In this document: in pieces, positions 32,937-43,262 of the stretch
How positions within the stretch are numbered: the first letter of the stretch is position 1
Layout: the number at the start of each line of letters is the position of its first letter
Source of the DNA: Tubulanus polymorphus
Lineage: Eukaryota; Nemertea; Palaeonemertea; Tubulaniformes; Tubulanidae
Length of the DNA stretch: 64,000 bases
Reading direction: 5' to 3'
Assembly (NCBI RefSeq): GCF_964204645.1
Contig: NC_134031.1
Span: 14,090,307-14,154,306, forward strand
Made by a program: the position numbers and the translations under genes
The notes under the pieces: model-generated
What the model saw: only the letters and a program-made list of their open reading frames with translations
What the model was told of the DNA's origin: nothing
The model's database searches: none

Positions 32937-32960
32937 ACTTATGTGTCACAAATCCTTTAA
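32937..32960 (-). repeat. Right terminal inverted repeat and TTAA of Kolobok A
   Basis: Read on the minus strand, TTAA is followed by AGGATTTGTGACACATAAGT, matching the left end with two mismatches in 20. Confidence 0.85.
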
Positions 32961-33264
32961 GTGAGCTGTTACCTCCCAACTAGACTTGGGAACTGAGGCA
33001 AGCGTGTGCGTATTAAAAACCGTTGCCCCGCAGTGACCACACTTCAACCCAACCAACATGTATCAACAACAAAAACAGACAATCGTAATGATATCAACTA
33101 ATGGTTCCTATAAGTTCCCTGGTCTAAGAAAGTAACCGTCTGCGCCCTTATCACCAAAGAACAACTTGGCCGGGGTTCGCAAAATCGCGAAAGAAATGTG
33201 CCCAAAATTAGTCGAATTTTTCTGGCACTCTCACTGGCTTTACCCTTTACCGGCGTTCAAAAGT
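32961..33264. other. No gene recognised
   Basis: Sequence right of Kolobok A resumes the interrupted locus. No coding motif is seen. Confidence 0.4.
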
Positions 33265-33294
33265 GTTCGAATCCCTTGAAGTGATTGAAACTGA

Positions 33295-33392
33295 GGCCTC
33301 ATGCTGTGTAGCAGTTGGGTTAGAATCACGCAAAGGCACATCAGGGACGGCCAAGGTCGGCAGTGGGTTCAAATCCCACAATGGCTCCCTAT
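33295..33392 (+). repeat. tRNA-derived SINE-like segment
   Basis: An A-box-like TAGCAGTTGGGTTAGA (around 33309-33324) is followed by a perfect B box GGTTCAAATCC at 33366-33376, within the T-arm stem GTGGG-TTCAAAT-CCCAC. The 3' part, AATGGCTCCCT, repeats the end of the segment at 27715-27740. The anticodon arm does not fold as a normal tRNA, so I read this as a SINE head, not a functional tRNA gene. Confidence 0.45.
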
Positions 33393-33399
33393 GCTCTTG

Positions 33400-33977
33400 T
33401 CCTTTGCTCAAATGTCCCTTTAGTTTCTATTGTATGTCTCTTGAGTGTCTGATCTCCCAAGACTGCGGGCCCCTTTTATAGAAAGAGTCGGCATTCTTGA
33501 AATTCCGAGTCTCCCACTCAACTTTTGCAAAGGAGCAGCAACCTAACTGTCGTGACTGTTTTTGTCGTATAGAATTTAGTCCTAATGATTCGCTGATCTA
33601 AAAATATTTCTAAAACTGATTTGCTAAACTAACTTTTCTTTTGCCAACCCTGCTGTCACGACGCGAAATGATTTACTCACTCCTTGCTTATCATCGTTGA
33701 AAGAACAGCCATTCTCTGCGAGTTACCAACAGACGTATACAACATGAGAAACTTTAGAGAGCTAGTGTTAACATTTAGCACAAATTAATTTAGCACAAAC
33801 TTAAACTTTAGCGATTATTAACATTTTGTTGTTAAATAACATCCAGACTACTCAAATTGTATATATTTTCAAAACTTTGTTTTCATCCAAATTAAGGTAC
33901 AAACTCATTGTTTCTTTTTCGACTTATTAATATTACTTATTCGGAAATACTTTGTGATTAATGATCAACCCTAAAAT
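33400..33977. other. No gene recognised
   Basis: AT-rich sequence with no coding frame or repeat structure that I can support. Confidence 0.4.
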
Positions 33978-34039
33978 CATTATCAGGGATGAGAACGCCG
34001 ACCTGTAAAATCCGCGGGTTATTTTTTTTGAGTGACATA

Positions 34040-34098
34040 CGCGAACCAGCTGACGGCGTAGCCGTCAGCACTAGCGAGCGCCGAAGGCGCGAAGCTAT
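34040..34098. repeat. Two compact hairpins inside the hAT-like element
   Basis: CTGACGGC-GTA-GCCGTCAG (34051-34069) and GCGCC-GAA-GGCGC (34079-34091) are perfect short hairpins with three-base loops, separated by CACTAGCGA. Confidence 0.6.
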
Positions 34099-34100
34099 TT

Positions 34101-34137
34101 CGGGGGGGTTTGGGATTGGGGGGTTTGGGGGTTTGGA
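34101..34137 (+). other. G-quadruplex-type tract
   Basis: Four G runs (7, 3, 6 and 5 G, then GG) are separated by three-base linkers TTT, ATT and TTT. This fits the standard G3+N1-7 quadruplex pattern. A run of 14-15 C's lies near 34619-34634 at the other end of the same element. Confidence 0.7.
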
Positions 34138-34735
34138 AAATTTTAGAAATTAAATACGTTTTCCGAGCACTTAGAGCGATCTCGAACCCATGAACGACTA
34201 TTATATTTTGGAAGGTAATGGCTAGTTCCAATGTGGTACATCCTCATTTGATGACATTCAGCATCTCATGCATTACGGGTCGAGCCCTGAATTATTGCAG
34301 TAAAAATGCGCCGATGAATGCTCACTAAAAATCATCACCAAGTAGTGTATAATATCCGAAAGCGTTCGCCACACACACGCAGCAACAGTAAGTAGACCTA
34401 TATACGTTACTACTGTTGCTGTGCGTGCGTGTCTGCAACCGATCGATAAAATACATACAAACTCATCGTAGTACAAATGTACATACAAAATCACTGTGTT
34501 GCAATGAATATGCATTGAAATGCGATACTTTTACGTGACGATAAGTAAAACAGGCACTGAACGCTTTTACGGTTCACCTGATTACCGATCGCGCCGGACC
34601 AATTGAGTGAGATCATCACCCCCCCCCCCCCCATACTTTTACATCATTTTTGGACTATTTGGAAAATTGATATTTTTCAATACTGAAATCCGCGGGAAAC
34701 CGCGGATCCGCGGGGAATTCTCATCTCTGCATTAT

Positions 34736-35229
34736 ATAACTTTTTTTTAATTTTTCATCTATAATCCAACCAATTCTATGATGATACAGAATAATGCAAA
34801 ATAAAAATGTCTCCCTATAATTCCGTTTCCTCCTTTTATAGGAAGTAGCCGGGAGTATCAAAAAAGATACAGCGAGATCCCAGTTAACATGTGATGTCGG
34901 GCGTGTTGATGAGTCAGGATAACGACAAAGTCGGCTGTGGGTCGACCCGGGAAGCAGTGCCAACTTACCAAATACATTTTAAAAGTCTCAATTATGTTTT
35001 CTCGCACTAAAAAAACCAATATTCGGCAATGATTCAAATTCCAATAATTTAGAATGAAATATTGGTTCAATGTAAATGAATATATGCAAACGCTTTAAGT
35101 ACGTCGGTCCATCTGCGTAGTCGAGAACTTGCTTCACCGTCTGGTAGCGCCATCTGCACTCCACGCCGGCATCGATCACAAGAATCGCCATTTTGCTGCC
35201 TTTGTTGCCAATTTGAAAACTTCCATTCG
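34736..35229. other. No gene recognised
   Basis: No supported coding sequence. Short minus-strand open frames have no motifs. Confidence 0.35.
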
Positions 35230-36987
35230 TCGCTATTATCTATTATTTGTCGAAGTTATTTACATCACGACAGGTAAGATCAAAATACCATTTACTGTTT
35301 TAACGTAATTGTGTTGCACGTTGGCCAATAATTCGCAGTATTTCTGGTTTATTTCTATTTTATCTGCAATATTCAATAGAATCCCTTGCCGGTGATGGCT
35401 TTTCCTTTCTTGAAGGCCAAGTCATATTGGACTAAATGGCGACACATTAAACGATCAGTCGGAAATCATTTGAGAGATATTGATTTTCAGAAAAGGCTAC
35501 ATACAGCAGATGATGAATCTGTAAATTTGAGGCATGGGCACGTGAATGATTGTATTACTATTAATGACAATGAAAGTGTTGGCAGGCCTTGTTCGAGTCA
35601 TGCAAACGAATCATCTGCTCCTAGACTGGGCTGTAATGATGGCAGAGAATGACTATGAGATGAATAATGATCCCATGAATCCATTGAATGATAGCTTTAG
35701 ACTAGAATCAGCTTTTTTTGAGCGATTTTCATCTGATGCGGAGTCTGAAACTGATAGCATTAAGCCAGGAACCAATAATGATGAAGCACTAAACGATTTG
35801 AATGAACCACTTAAAACAATGGGCATTGAATCACAATATATCGATGATTGCATTGACAAAAGCATCCAAATTTACCCAAAGACCCCAGGACATTACTGGA
35901 AACTCAAGTTACATATGATACAGGCTTTCATATGTGATGCCCCAGCAAGGGCATTTGTTAAATGTATTAAATCACACACTGGGTATTATGGTTGTGAAAA
36001 AATGCACAACCAAGGGAAAGTATTCCAGTCATCGGATGACATTTCCAAGTTTGAATGATCCATTGCGAAATGACTTCGATTTCATTCAAATGAAAGATAT
36101 AAATCATCATACTTCTATATCACCCCTTACTGAACTTGACCTTGGAATGGTGTCTGAATTTCCTTTAGACTACATGCATCTTGTGTGCTTAGGAGTAATG
36201 AAACAGCTCATTTCTACATGGGTTAAAGGACCCTTAGAAATTCGTATCGGTCGTAATACTATCATTGATATATCTGATAGATTACTCTCATTTTTAAGTT
36301 TTATCCCTTATGATTTCAATCGTAAGGGAAGGTCTATGAATGAACTAGCTTATTGGAAAGCCTCTGAGTATCGTCTTTTTTATTGTATACCAGAGTAGTT
36401 GCTCTACATCAACTAATACCGAGGAATTTTACAAAAATGTTCTCTTGCTGTCAACTAGTATAAACATTTTGTGCTGCCCAAGATTATGTATGAATCATGA
36501 TTTTATTAAATATGCACATGATCTTTTGGTGACGTTTGTGGAGCATTATTCAGAGCTGTATGCTCCCGATGTGATAGCATACAATGTTCATAATTTGATT
36601 CATTTGGCAGCAGATGTTTCAACATATGGACCTCTTGATAACTTCTCTGGATTTCCTTTTGAGAATTATTTAGGCAAGTTAAAACAGCAAATAAAAAATG
36701 CTCGTCTCCCGTTGCAGCAGCTTATTCGCCGTATGAGCGAAAGAGAAAACTCAGTAAGGAGATCTCTACCTTTCGGGCAACATTTCAATGGTCCATTGTC
36801 ATTGCGCTGCCTGGCATCCAATATCAAACAATATAAAAAGCTTAGACTTAATAATAGAACCATGGTCAAAGTAACTCAACCTGACAACTGTGTACTACTA
36901 AATGATGAAGTTGCTTTGGTGAGAAATATATTCACATACAGTGAGGGTCAAGAAGTCAAGATTTTGATCGAAAAATTTAGCTCATAA
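35230..36987 (+). pseudogene. CACTA/EnSpm-like (tnp2-type) transposase gene, frameshifted
   Basis: A non-coding first exon seems to end at 35273 (CAG/GTAAGA). An acceptor at 35378-35379 leads to an ATG at 35395. The coding body runs through three frame changes (near 35640, in the A run near 36002, and near 36390). Landmarks are QAFICDAPARAFVKCIKSHTGYYGC, a split cysteine pair, FPLDYMHLVCLGVMKQL, and the C-terminal HNLIHLAADV and FENYLGKLKQQI. The Cys-pair, PLDYMHL and NLIHL blocks match invertebrate relatives of CACTA transposases. The acidic N-terminal third is family-variable. A CACTA-like terminus occurs downstream at 37444-37456. No obvious left terminus was found. Confidence 0.6.
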
Positions 36988-37443
36988 GAAAGTTTTTTTA
37001 CTTATCCAATGGACTCGATACTGTTAGGAATAAGAATGGTTTGCAGACCAAGTGGTCGACTATCTAGTATACCTATGACAGATATAACATCGAAGTTTGT
37101 ACTTCTTCCCTAAATGGACAGATTTATAGCCTTTCCCTTGTTAAATCAGAAATAACTTCTTGTAGTATGATTGATAAATACGTAGTGCAGGAAAAACTAT
37201 TTATATCCTGTTAGTTAAAACGCAATCGCTCTCAAACAGGGACTACCAGTATTAAACTTTCGAGTACAATTGATGACTATTTTAAATGATAAAACAAACT
37301 TCTCGCTGCATTTTTTGTTATACATTTCAATTTATAACAGTTCGTGTATCTATAGAAACAGCTAAATAATATGATAAATAAGTTTTGAGTTAATTTTTAA
37401 ATTCATTTTTCCGCCACCCTCGAATATCTATCAAAATTGTGGA

Positions 37444-37456
37444 GGTCCCGATAGTG
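37444..37456 (-). repeat. CACTA-type terminal motif
   Basis: Read on the minus strand this is CACTATCGGGACC, which begins with the CACTA signature. It lies 457 bases downstream of the CACTA-like transposase and could be its right terminus. A related TATCGGGACC in the opposite orientation starts at 37976, right after the MITE. Confidence 0.4.
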
Positions 37457-37705
37457 GCAGATTTGCAACCTGGTTACATATGTTTAGTTAGTGTAGTACT
37501 ATATTATTTAAAGCAGGCTTCCAGTATTAATGACATTTTTCAGTAGTAAAGACATTATAGTATATTGTATTTGAATGGCTCTTATAAATTATTTTAAATT
37601 TTTGTGTGATCTCCATGGCCTGCTCTTTTTCAGTAATCTAAATTAATTATTAACTAGGTGCTAAAACGTCCCATTGGCTGCATATTGTCAGGTGGGTATG
37701 GGTAT

Positions 37706-37972
37706 GTATGGTGGCTGATTCGGGTCACATATAAAAAAAATAGATGACCCTCGATCTCCACCAATTTTTTAATAACATTTGGTTTTAACGCTACGTTAAA
37801 ACCAGTTTTTCGTTTATGTTAAACCAGAATTTTTCGTTTCAACACCGCGTTAAACCAGAATTGTTCGTTTTAACGCCGCGTTAAAACCAGTTGAAAAACT
37901 TGTTTTAACGATGCGTTAAAACGAAAAATGTAGAATTAGAACAAATTGGTGGAGACCGAATCAGCCACCATA
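37706..37972. mobile_element. MITE with 17-bp terminal inverted repeats and internal GTTTTAACG repeats
   Basis: TATGGTGGCTGATTCGG at 37707-37723 is repeated perfectly as its reverse complement at 37956-37972. A second nested inverted pair, TCTCCACCAATTT and AAATTGGTGGAGA, lies inside. The middle holds several GTTTTAACGNNNCGTTAAAAC palindromic units. Flanks offer either GGGTAT direct repeats (37700-37705 and 37973-37978) or a TA target, so the superfamily is open. No coding capacity. Confidence 0.75.
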
Positions 37973-38396
37973 GGGTATCGGGACCTTCTGAACCTTAGAT
38001 GGTCATGATTTCCGTGGATAACTACAGAAAATTAATTCTTCCTTAATTCTTCCTTTAACCGCGATTGTCGCTGTTTAACGAAATAACACGGGACTCGAAC
38101 CTAGTCTGATTTTAGCGATGCCAGTCGTTTCTGATATAGCAGTTAGTTGGTTAATGAGTAAACATTTCCGGGTAAAGAAAACCAGATATTACTTCACAAA
38201 ATATCGATAAAATACCGGTTTGAAGTGGAACTTTTGTGAATGAACAATGGCGGCCAAACGTCAATACAATATCAACGAAATATTAGGCTTTATTTAGGCT
38301 GACTCGGGCGGCGGATCTGAAGTCGGACAGTAATGATTGCTGGCCCTCTAGGTAACGAAAGAAAAACAGATTCAGTTCATGAAGTCCCTTATTACA
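37973..38396. other. Spacer and possible 5' part of the DUF4806-type gene
   Basis: An ATGGCGGCC start-like site at 38247 and a donor (CTAG/GTAACG) near 38350 are present, but the frame between them is closed. I see no usable first coding exon. Confidence 0.3.
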
Positions 38397-38397
38397 G

Positions 38398-40631
38398 GTC
38401 AAATGATCCTGATTTTGTACCCACCACCACTCAGCAGCTAGGCAGTGGGCGCCCCGGAACTCGATATGTAAAATACAACAAACGATTGTAAGTTAGGATA
38501 TTTTTTCATTGCATTACAAACAAATGTTCTACACAGTTTATGTTTATTTATACCATAACCAAGTCCCTGTAATAAAGAATAGGAGATATGGGGTCTAGAA
38601 TACCCCAAATCTATAGGCTAAAAAATGCATCAGAATATTCCGCGGTTAAACTGGACCCTGAGAAAAAGTTATTTTGATGTGATTGTTGACTTCATAGAAA
38701 ATTTATGAAAATAGTCTACATTGAAATTGTTACCTAGTAGCCGGAAATTAGGAATGATTATCATCCTAAACACATGAAAGACACATTAATTCGCGGTTTT
38801 GATTAAAAACATTTTCAGGTCATGAGTTTCTTAGTTGTCGAATTTGATGGTCCTGATGGTCTCGAAAGTTAAATTATTCCTGAATGCTAGTGCCTTCGGG
38901 ATTATGCAGGGAGTGAGAAAGAAAGATTTTGCTACTGGCCCCCGTATAAAGGGTTCAAAAAATCTAATAATGCAATACGGCAGCAGATACTCCCCGATAA
39001 TCGTGGACGGACTCAATTGCATTCTGGATGCTGGGCCGTTGCGATATGTAGTATCTGCATCAAATTGTTATTATCTTTTAGTGAATTGTAAAATATATTT
39101 TTCACCAAAATATCTCTACACTTGCAGACACGTATCAGGACGCTAGCAAAAAGCTTCAGAGGGCATTGGAGAGGTCTGATTTAAACAGCACGGATGATCA
39201 GTTACGCAAAACATCAAAACGGCCCATGAAGTGATTGTAATTGGTTAGAAGTTTCTCCGTTTCTTGTATAACTTGATGGAGGTGTAAATTTTCTATTAAC
39301 TATTTATTTCAGACCGAACCCAAAGTATAACAGGATTGCCACTATTAGTAGTAGTAGTGACGATTCGGATGATCATTCTGATGATATCCCTCCGCCGTCA
39401 AAGCGAATACGAATTCCAACAACCATACCATCATTCCCGTTGGCCAAAATCCATGTTCCAATCGCAAATTTCACCACAGGCATCTTCATCATCTGCTGAA
39501 AGAATCTCATCTACAGCCACACCATCTGTTAGAATACCACAGCTATCCATATCGTCCTTTTCATCTCCACCGCTACAACGTGTAACTACGTCTACTCCAC
39601 AGCCGTACCAACAATGCAACAGTGTACTCCGATAAGACATTCATCATCAGATGCAGCCAGTAAGTATTGTAATAAATTTCGAATACTTAAACTGGCATTA
39701 TTCCATTGGATTTGACCCTTTATTTGATGTGATTCATGATTTGAACATTCTGTTTCCAGAAGTGGTATCCAAATATCTATACAGTTAATAAGTAATTATG
39801 TCTTTAATGTATTAAACTTAATTTTCTTCAATCCTTCAGCTAAGAAGCGGCTTGAATTATTGGAGGAGCTGAAAGTAGATATAAAATTTTTGGGAAGAGT
39901 TATGTGTCGTGTCCTCCTCATCTCAACTTAGAAGAGCGAGATAATATTCTTCCCGAGGGATTCATCCTGCCAGCTGCAGATATCGAAGATGTACTCACCA
40001 ATGAGAGAATTCTCAGTGATGAGAAGAACATTACAGATCTGGTAGGTTTTGCCTGCGCATGTATTTTGTTGATTTACTTTCAACTGCAGTTAGATCAATG
40101 CATAAATGGGATGAAAAGCAGGTTAAATACTATCCCTCAAAAAAAAAAATTATACCTGGTCAACCGTCCTTTTACCTTTGTTCAAAATTGCTGATATTGT
40201 GTCCAATTTTTATAATTGCAGGCAGCATACATACGTACATATGGTGGAGCGGATGTGAAGGAAGTTGTACGGAGGATCATGGGAAACCTTTTTACCCCCC
40301 AACTTGCCCTCAAATTTAACTGGACTGGAAAAAACCAGAAGCATTGTTTTTCTGGGCTCAAATTGGTGAGGGCATTAAATGGTGAGAATGAAATGATTAA
40401 TTAACTAGGATTGAAAAGGTGGAAAAGGTGGAAAAGTTTCTGTCATTCTTGATATTTAATTTCATTATCCATATCGTTACAGAAGCAGTGAGGAAAAATC
40501 CACCGACTCGAAAAGTTGCTAATGATGAAATTGAGAAGGTTGTTCAGGGATGGTTTAAACATACGAAGGACAGGAATGGTGGCCGGGAACGAAGACGAAG
40601 ACGAGAAGAAGAACAAAATGAAAATCTGTAG
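38398..40631 (+). pseudogene. DUF4806-type multi-exon gene, partly disrupted
   Basis: Exon-like blocks with good splice signals run along the plus strand: 38398-38487, 38819-39045, 39127-39230, 39314-39660, 39841-40041, 40223-40381 and 40484-40631. The second reads SFLVVEFDGPDG and FCYWPPYKG, and the third AKKLQ-like DTYQDASKKLQ: the usual N-terminal module of these proteins. A Ser/Pro-rich middle follows. The last exons read FILPAADIEDVL, RTYGGADVKEVVRRIM, FNWTGKNQKHCFSGLKLV and EAVRKNP, matching the DUF4806 domain. Stops or frame changes near 38871, 39450 and 39900 suggest a retired copy. Function of the family is not known to me. Confidence 0.6.
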
Positions 40632-41485
40632 AGTCAATTTTATACGAGACAACTGGTGGGGGGCATAGTCCTACTGGGCTGTTGTGTTTACTTTTCATTA
40701 ATTTCTGTGGGTCATTTCCAGTGTATTTGGATAATGATACCTGAATATTTTCCATTTATTGCCTATACTACAGGCCCGTACCCAGAAGGATGTGAATGCA
40801 TCCCCACGAAAGAAAAGGTCCGCAATTTTAGTAATGAAATAAATTGTCCCTAAGAATCTAAAACTGGTTGATCTATTTGTTACTCTGCACCAGAGTCGTG
40901 CGACTGCAAATTGTCTTATTGTAAAATTTTTTATTCAGTGTTTTGATGTTTTCTGATCAATGTACTAAATATTGAAACCAAATGAGTGCTGACCTCGCAT
41001 CAAAACTTAGAGCCTTCGTCAAAATTAATTTTTTTACACCTAGAAATCAGAGAAGTTTGGCGGATCCGTAAACGAACTAACAAACCAATGGTGTTTTGAA
41101 TCATTTAAAAATGTGTTTCAGAAGTGTTAATTTGGCCATTCATAGTGTTTTTTATCTTAAAGTAGGGGTGCATAGTGTAAGAGTCAGAGTTGCTAATGAT
41201 ATCTGGTCTGTATTAATCTGTAGTTTGAAATTATTGTCAATTTTTTAAGGTTCTTTTATAATAATCATATACCAGTTGCATTTGCCGTGTACATACACAT
41301 GTATTTTAAAGCATATAATATTGTTTAATGGTCACAATTGTAAAGGGGATTTTGGGATGTAATGTTTTATACAAATATTCTGAAAATGTTTGATATTTTT
41401 TGAAGATTTTAATGTATATATATTAAATAAGTTCTACGTATTTAGAAAAATAAACACAAAATTAGGTCGCATTGACATAGTAATT
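40632..41485 (+). other. 3' untranslated-like region
   Basis: AT-rich non-coding sequence follows the DUF4806-type gene and contains AATAAA at about 41449-41454, a plausible polyadenylation signal. No other feature seen. Confidence 0.4.
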
Positions 41486-41489
41486 TCTC

Positions 41490-41860
41490 GTTTTTTTTGC
41501 ATGGACATCTGAAGGTTGGATTTACGTCGGAATGCAGTCGTAACACATACGGATCAAAGGAGGTTGGAGGTCGGCAAAAGTATTTGTGGTACTTAGTAAT
41601 TCGGGATGTGGTCGGATTTACAGCGGAATTTCGATGTAAAGGTGGGATTAAGTCGGGTAATTGGTGGCAGGGGGTCGGAAATCACCGTCGGGCCACCGTA
41701 AATTGGATGAGCAAAAAGTCCGTCGGACCCATTGTCGTGTACGACTCCGGGCCGACTTCATGGCCGACTCAAAGCCGATGTAGGCACGACCAAAAATGTT
41801 AACTGGGATCCCTTCACCAGCCACATTATTAATACACCATTGTTCGGACCCAACCAAATA
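41490..41860. repeat. Interspersed repeat rich in GTCGG/CCGAC words
   Basis: GC content rises and the words GTCGG, CGTCGGGCC and CCGAC recur at short spacing over about 370 bases, unlike either flank. Open frames on both strands follow the repeat and have no domain. It looks like a short interspersed repeat, of unknown family. Confidence 0.35.
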
Positions 41861-42727
41861 CGGTTCCGTTTGTTCTTAAGATTTTATAAAAAGATTCTGA
41901 ATGTTTGCCAGATATTGCAGCAGAAGAACCGAGAAGAATTACTTTTACACCAGGCTGATTTATGGTCACCGCTGATAGATTAAAGCATCAAACACAACCT
42001 GCCTACTACATCATATACCATACCCATAACCACCAACGCATACAGGAAATCAACATTACAAACATTTTTTAGATAAAATCTTGCCGCGGATCGACAGGCA
42101 ATGCTGTCATCTTCTAACGATATCATAAACTATTCTGAATTCATTATCCAACTCATTCAGCCGTGCCGTGATATGTTAAAACCAAATCTAAAAATAAATT
42201 CAAGCACGACAGTGATGGACTATTACAAGAAGAATATTACAGCCACAATTCTGATATTGATAAACAATCCTATTGATAAGAATCTCTTTGAAATATATGT
42301 CTTCATTGATGGATCTATTAGATTGATAAAAAGGGAAAAAACCTAAAATTCTACATTATGTGCGCTTCCACAAAGATGTTGACGGAGAAAAGTATTATCG
42401 TGAGAAAATAATGCTTTTCAATCCATGGAGACAAGAAGAAGACTTACTGAAATCTTCTTCCTCTTATGAACAACATTATAATTCCAGGAAACCTAGAAAT
42501 TATATACAAGAAAATGTGTACAACAAACTGGATCTATCTATGGAGGCTGCCCAAAAAGAATTGATCAAGCTCCAGTCCAATGAAATTGGCATAGAGGTTG
42601 AAGATCAAGGCACATTCCCGAGCCCACCTTATATGTCTTATCATCCAAGTAAGACATACGTGCAGATATTGGCCCAAACCTTGGTCTTAAATCATCAAAT
42701 ACACAGGAAAATTTTATCATTTAAACA

Positions 42728-42746
42728 AGAGGCCCACGGGCCTTAT
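42728..42746. repeat. GGCCCACGGGCC palindrome
   Basis: AGAGGCCCACGGGCCTTAT contains an almost perfect short palindrome. It lies at the 3' edge of the Helitron-like piece and could form a terminal hairpin of the kind Helitrons use, though no CTRR end is seen right after it. Confidence 0.4.
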
Positions 42747-42959
42747 ACCTTCATGACGCAGTAGAAGAAAATGATTCAGTATTCAAAGTTTTACAGAATC
42801 ATTAACATTGTAACGATGTAACAAGTTTTAAAGCAGTTACGATGGTAGTGGAGATAATGTTCATTTTCTCTTAATATATCTTAGCATGAAAAGACTAGCC
42901 CATTTTAGCTGCCCCAAACATCACCCTACATGAAAAAATGCATAAAAAATTGTAAATCT

Positions 42960-43262
42960 AAGATGGAAGGTAGCTTTGGCCGCCATACTTTTCAACCTAC
43001 CAAAATTCTTACACTGATGAAAATGCATCAAGTATTGCGAGCCGTTTCCTGCTAGAAATTCAAGATGGCTGCCCTGGCGGCCATATTTGAAAGCCAATGA
43101 TCTAAATATACAATAGGCATGGACATCTTACCTACCCTGATCCTCACACAAAATTTTGGAATTTTCGGAAATCCATCAAGAATTGCGGACTGCATCACGC
43201 AAACAAGAAATTCAAGATGGCCACCCTACTGGCAGCCATATTTGATCACCAATGACCTTTTT
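42960..43262. repeat. Degenerate tandem repeat with CAAGATGGC ... GGCGGCCATATTTG core
   Basis: Three copies, roughly 120-140 bases apart, share a core CAAGATGGCNGCCCTGGCGG continuing into CCATATTTG, followed by CCAATGA. Between cores a shared linker contains ATGGACATCTTACCTACC and AATTTT words. The cores start near 42960, 43059 and 43211. Confidence 0.55.

Larger units (their letters stand above)
27744..32956 (+). mobile_element. Kolobok-type DNA transposon A, two convergent genes, TTAA target
   Basis: The left end AGGATTTGTGACACC starts at 27744. The right end is the reverse complement AGGATTTGTGACACA ending at 32956. Fourteen bases match perfectly, 19 of the first 21 overall. TTAA flanks both ends (27740-27743 and 32957-32960), the target duplication of Kolobok and piggyBac. 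Inside are a THAP/DDE transposase gene on the plus strand and a P2X7-ballast-like gene on the minus strand. Their 3' ends face each other 110 bases apart. Length is 5.2 kb. The transposase is damaged (stop, frameshift, missing exon) while the second gene is open. Confidence 0.85.
33984..34729. mobile_element. hAT-like non-autonomous DNA transposon
   Basis: The left end is CAGGGATGAGAACGCC. The right end, read as reverse complement, is CAGAGATGAGAATTCC. CATTAT occurs directly outside both ends (33978-33983 and 34730-34735). CAG-starting termini of this kind are typical of hAT elements, whose target duplication is normally 8 bp, so the 6-bp repeat here may be an eroded one. CCGCGG palindromes lie just inside both ends (34010, 34690-34716). 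No transposase is encoded. The interior holds strong hairpins, a G-rich tract and a run of C. Confidence 0.65.

Noticed and set aside
33295-33392. Possible functional tRNA gene
   Set aside because: The T-arm and B box are good, but no proper acceptor stem or anticodon arm can be folded; a SINE head fits better.
34019-34231. Minus-strand ORF with PKPPNPKPP
   Set aside because: It is only the complement of the G-rich tract in the hAT-like element.
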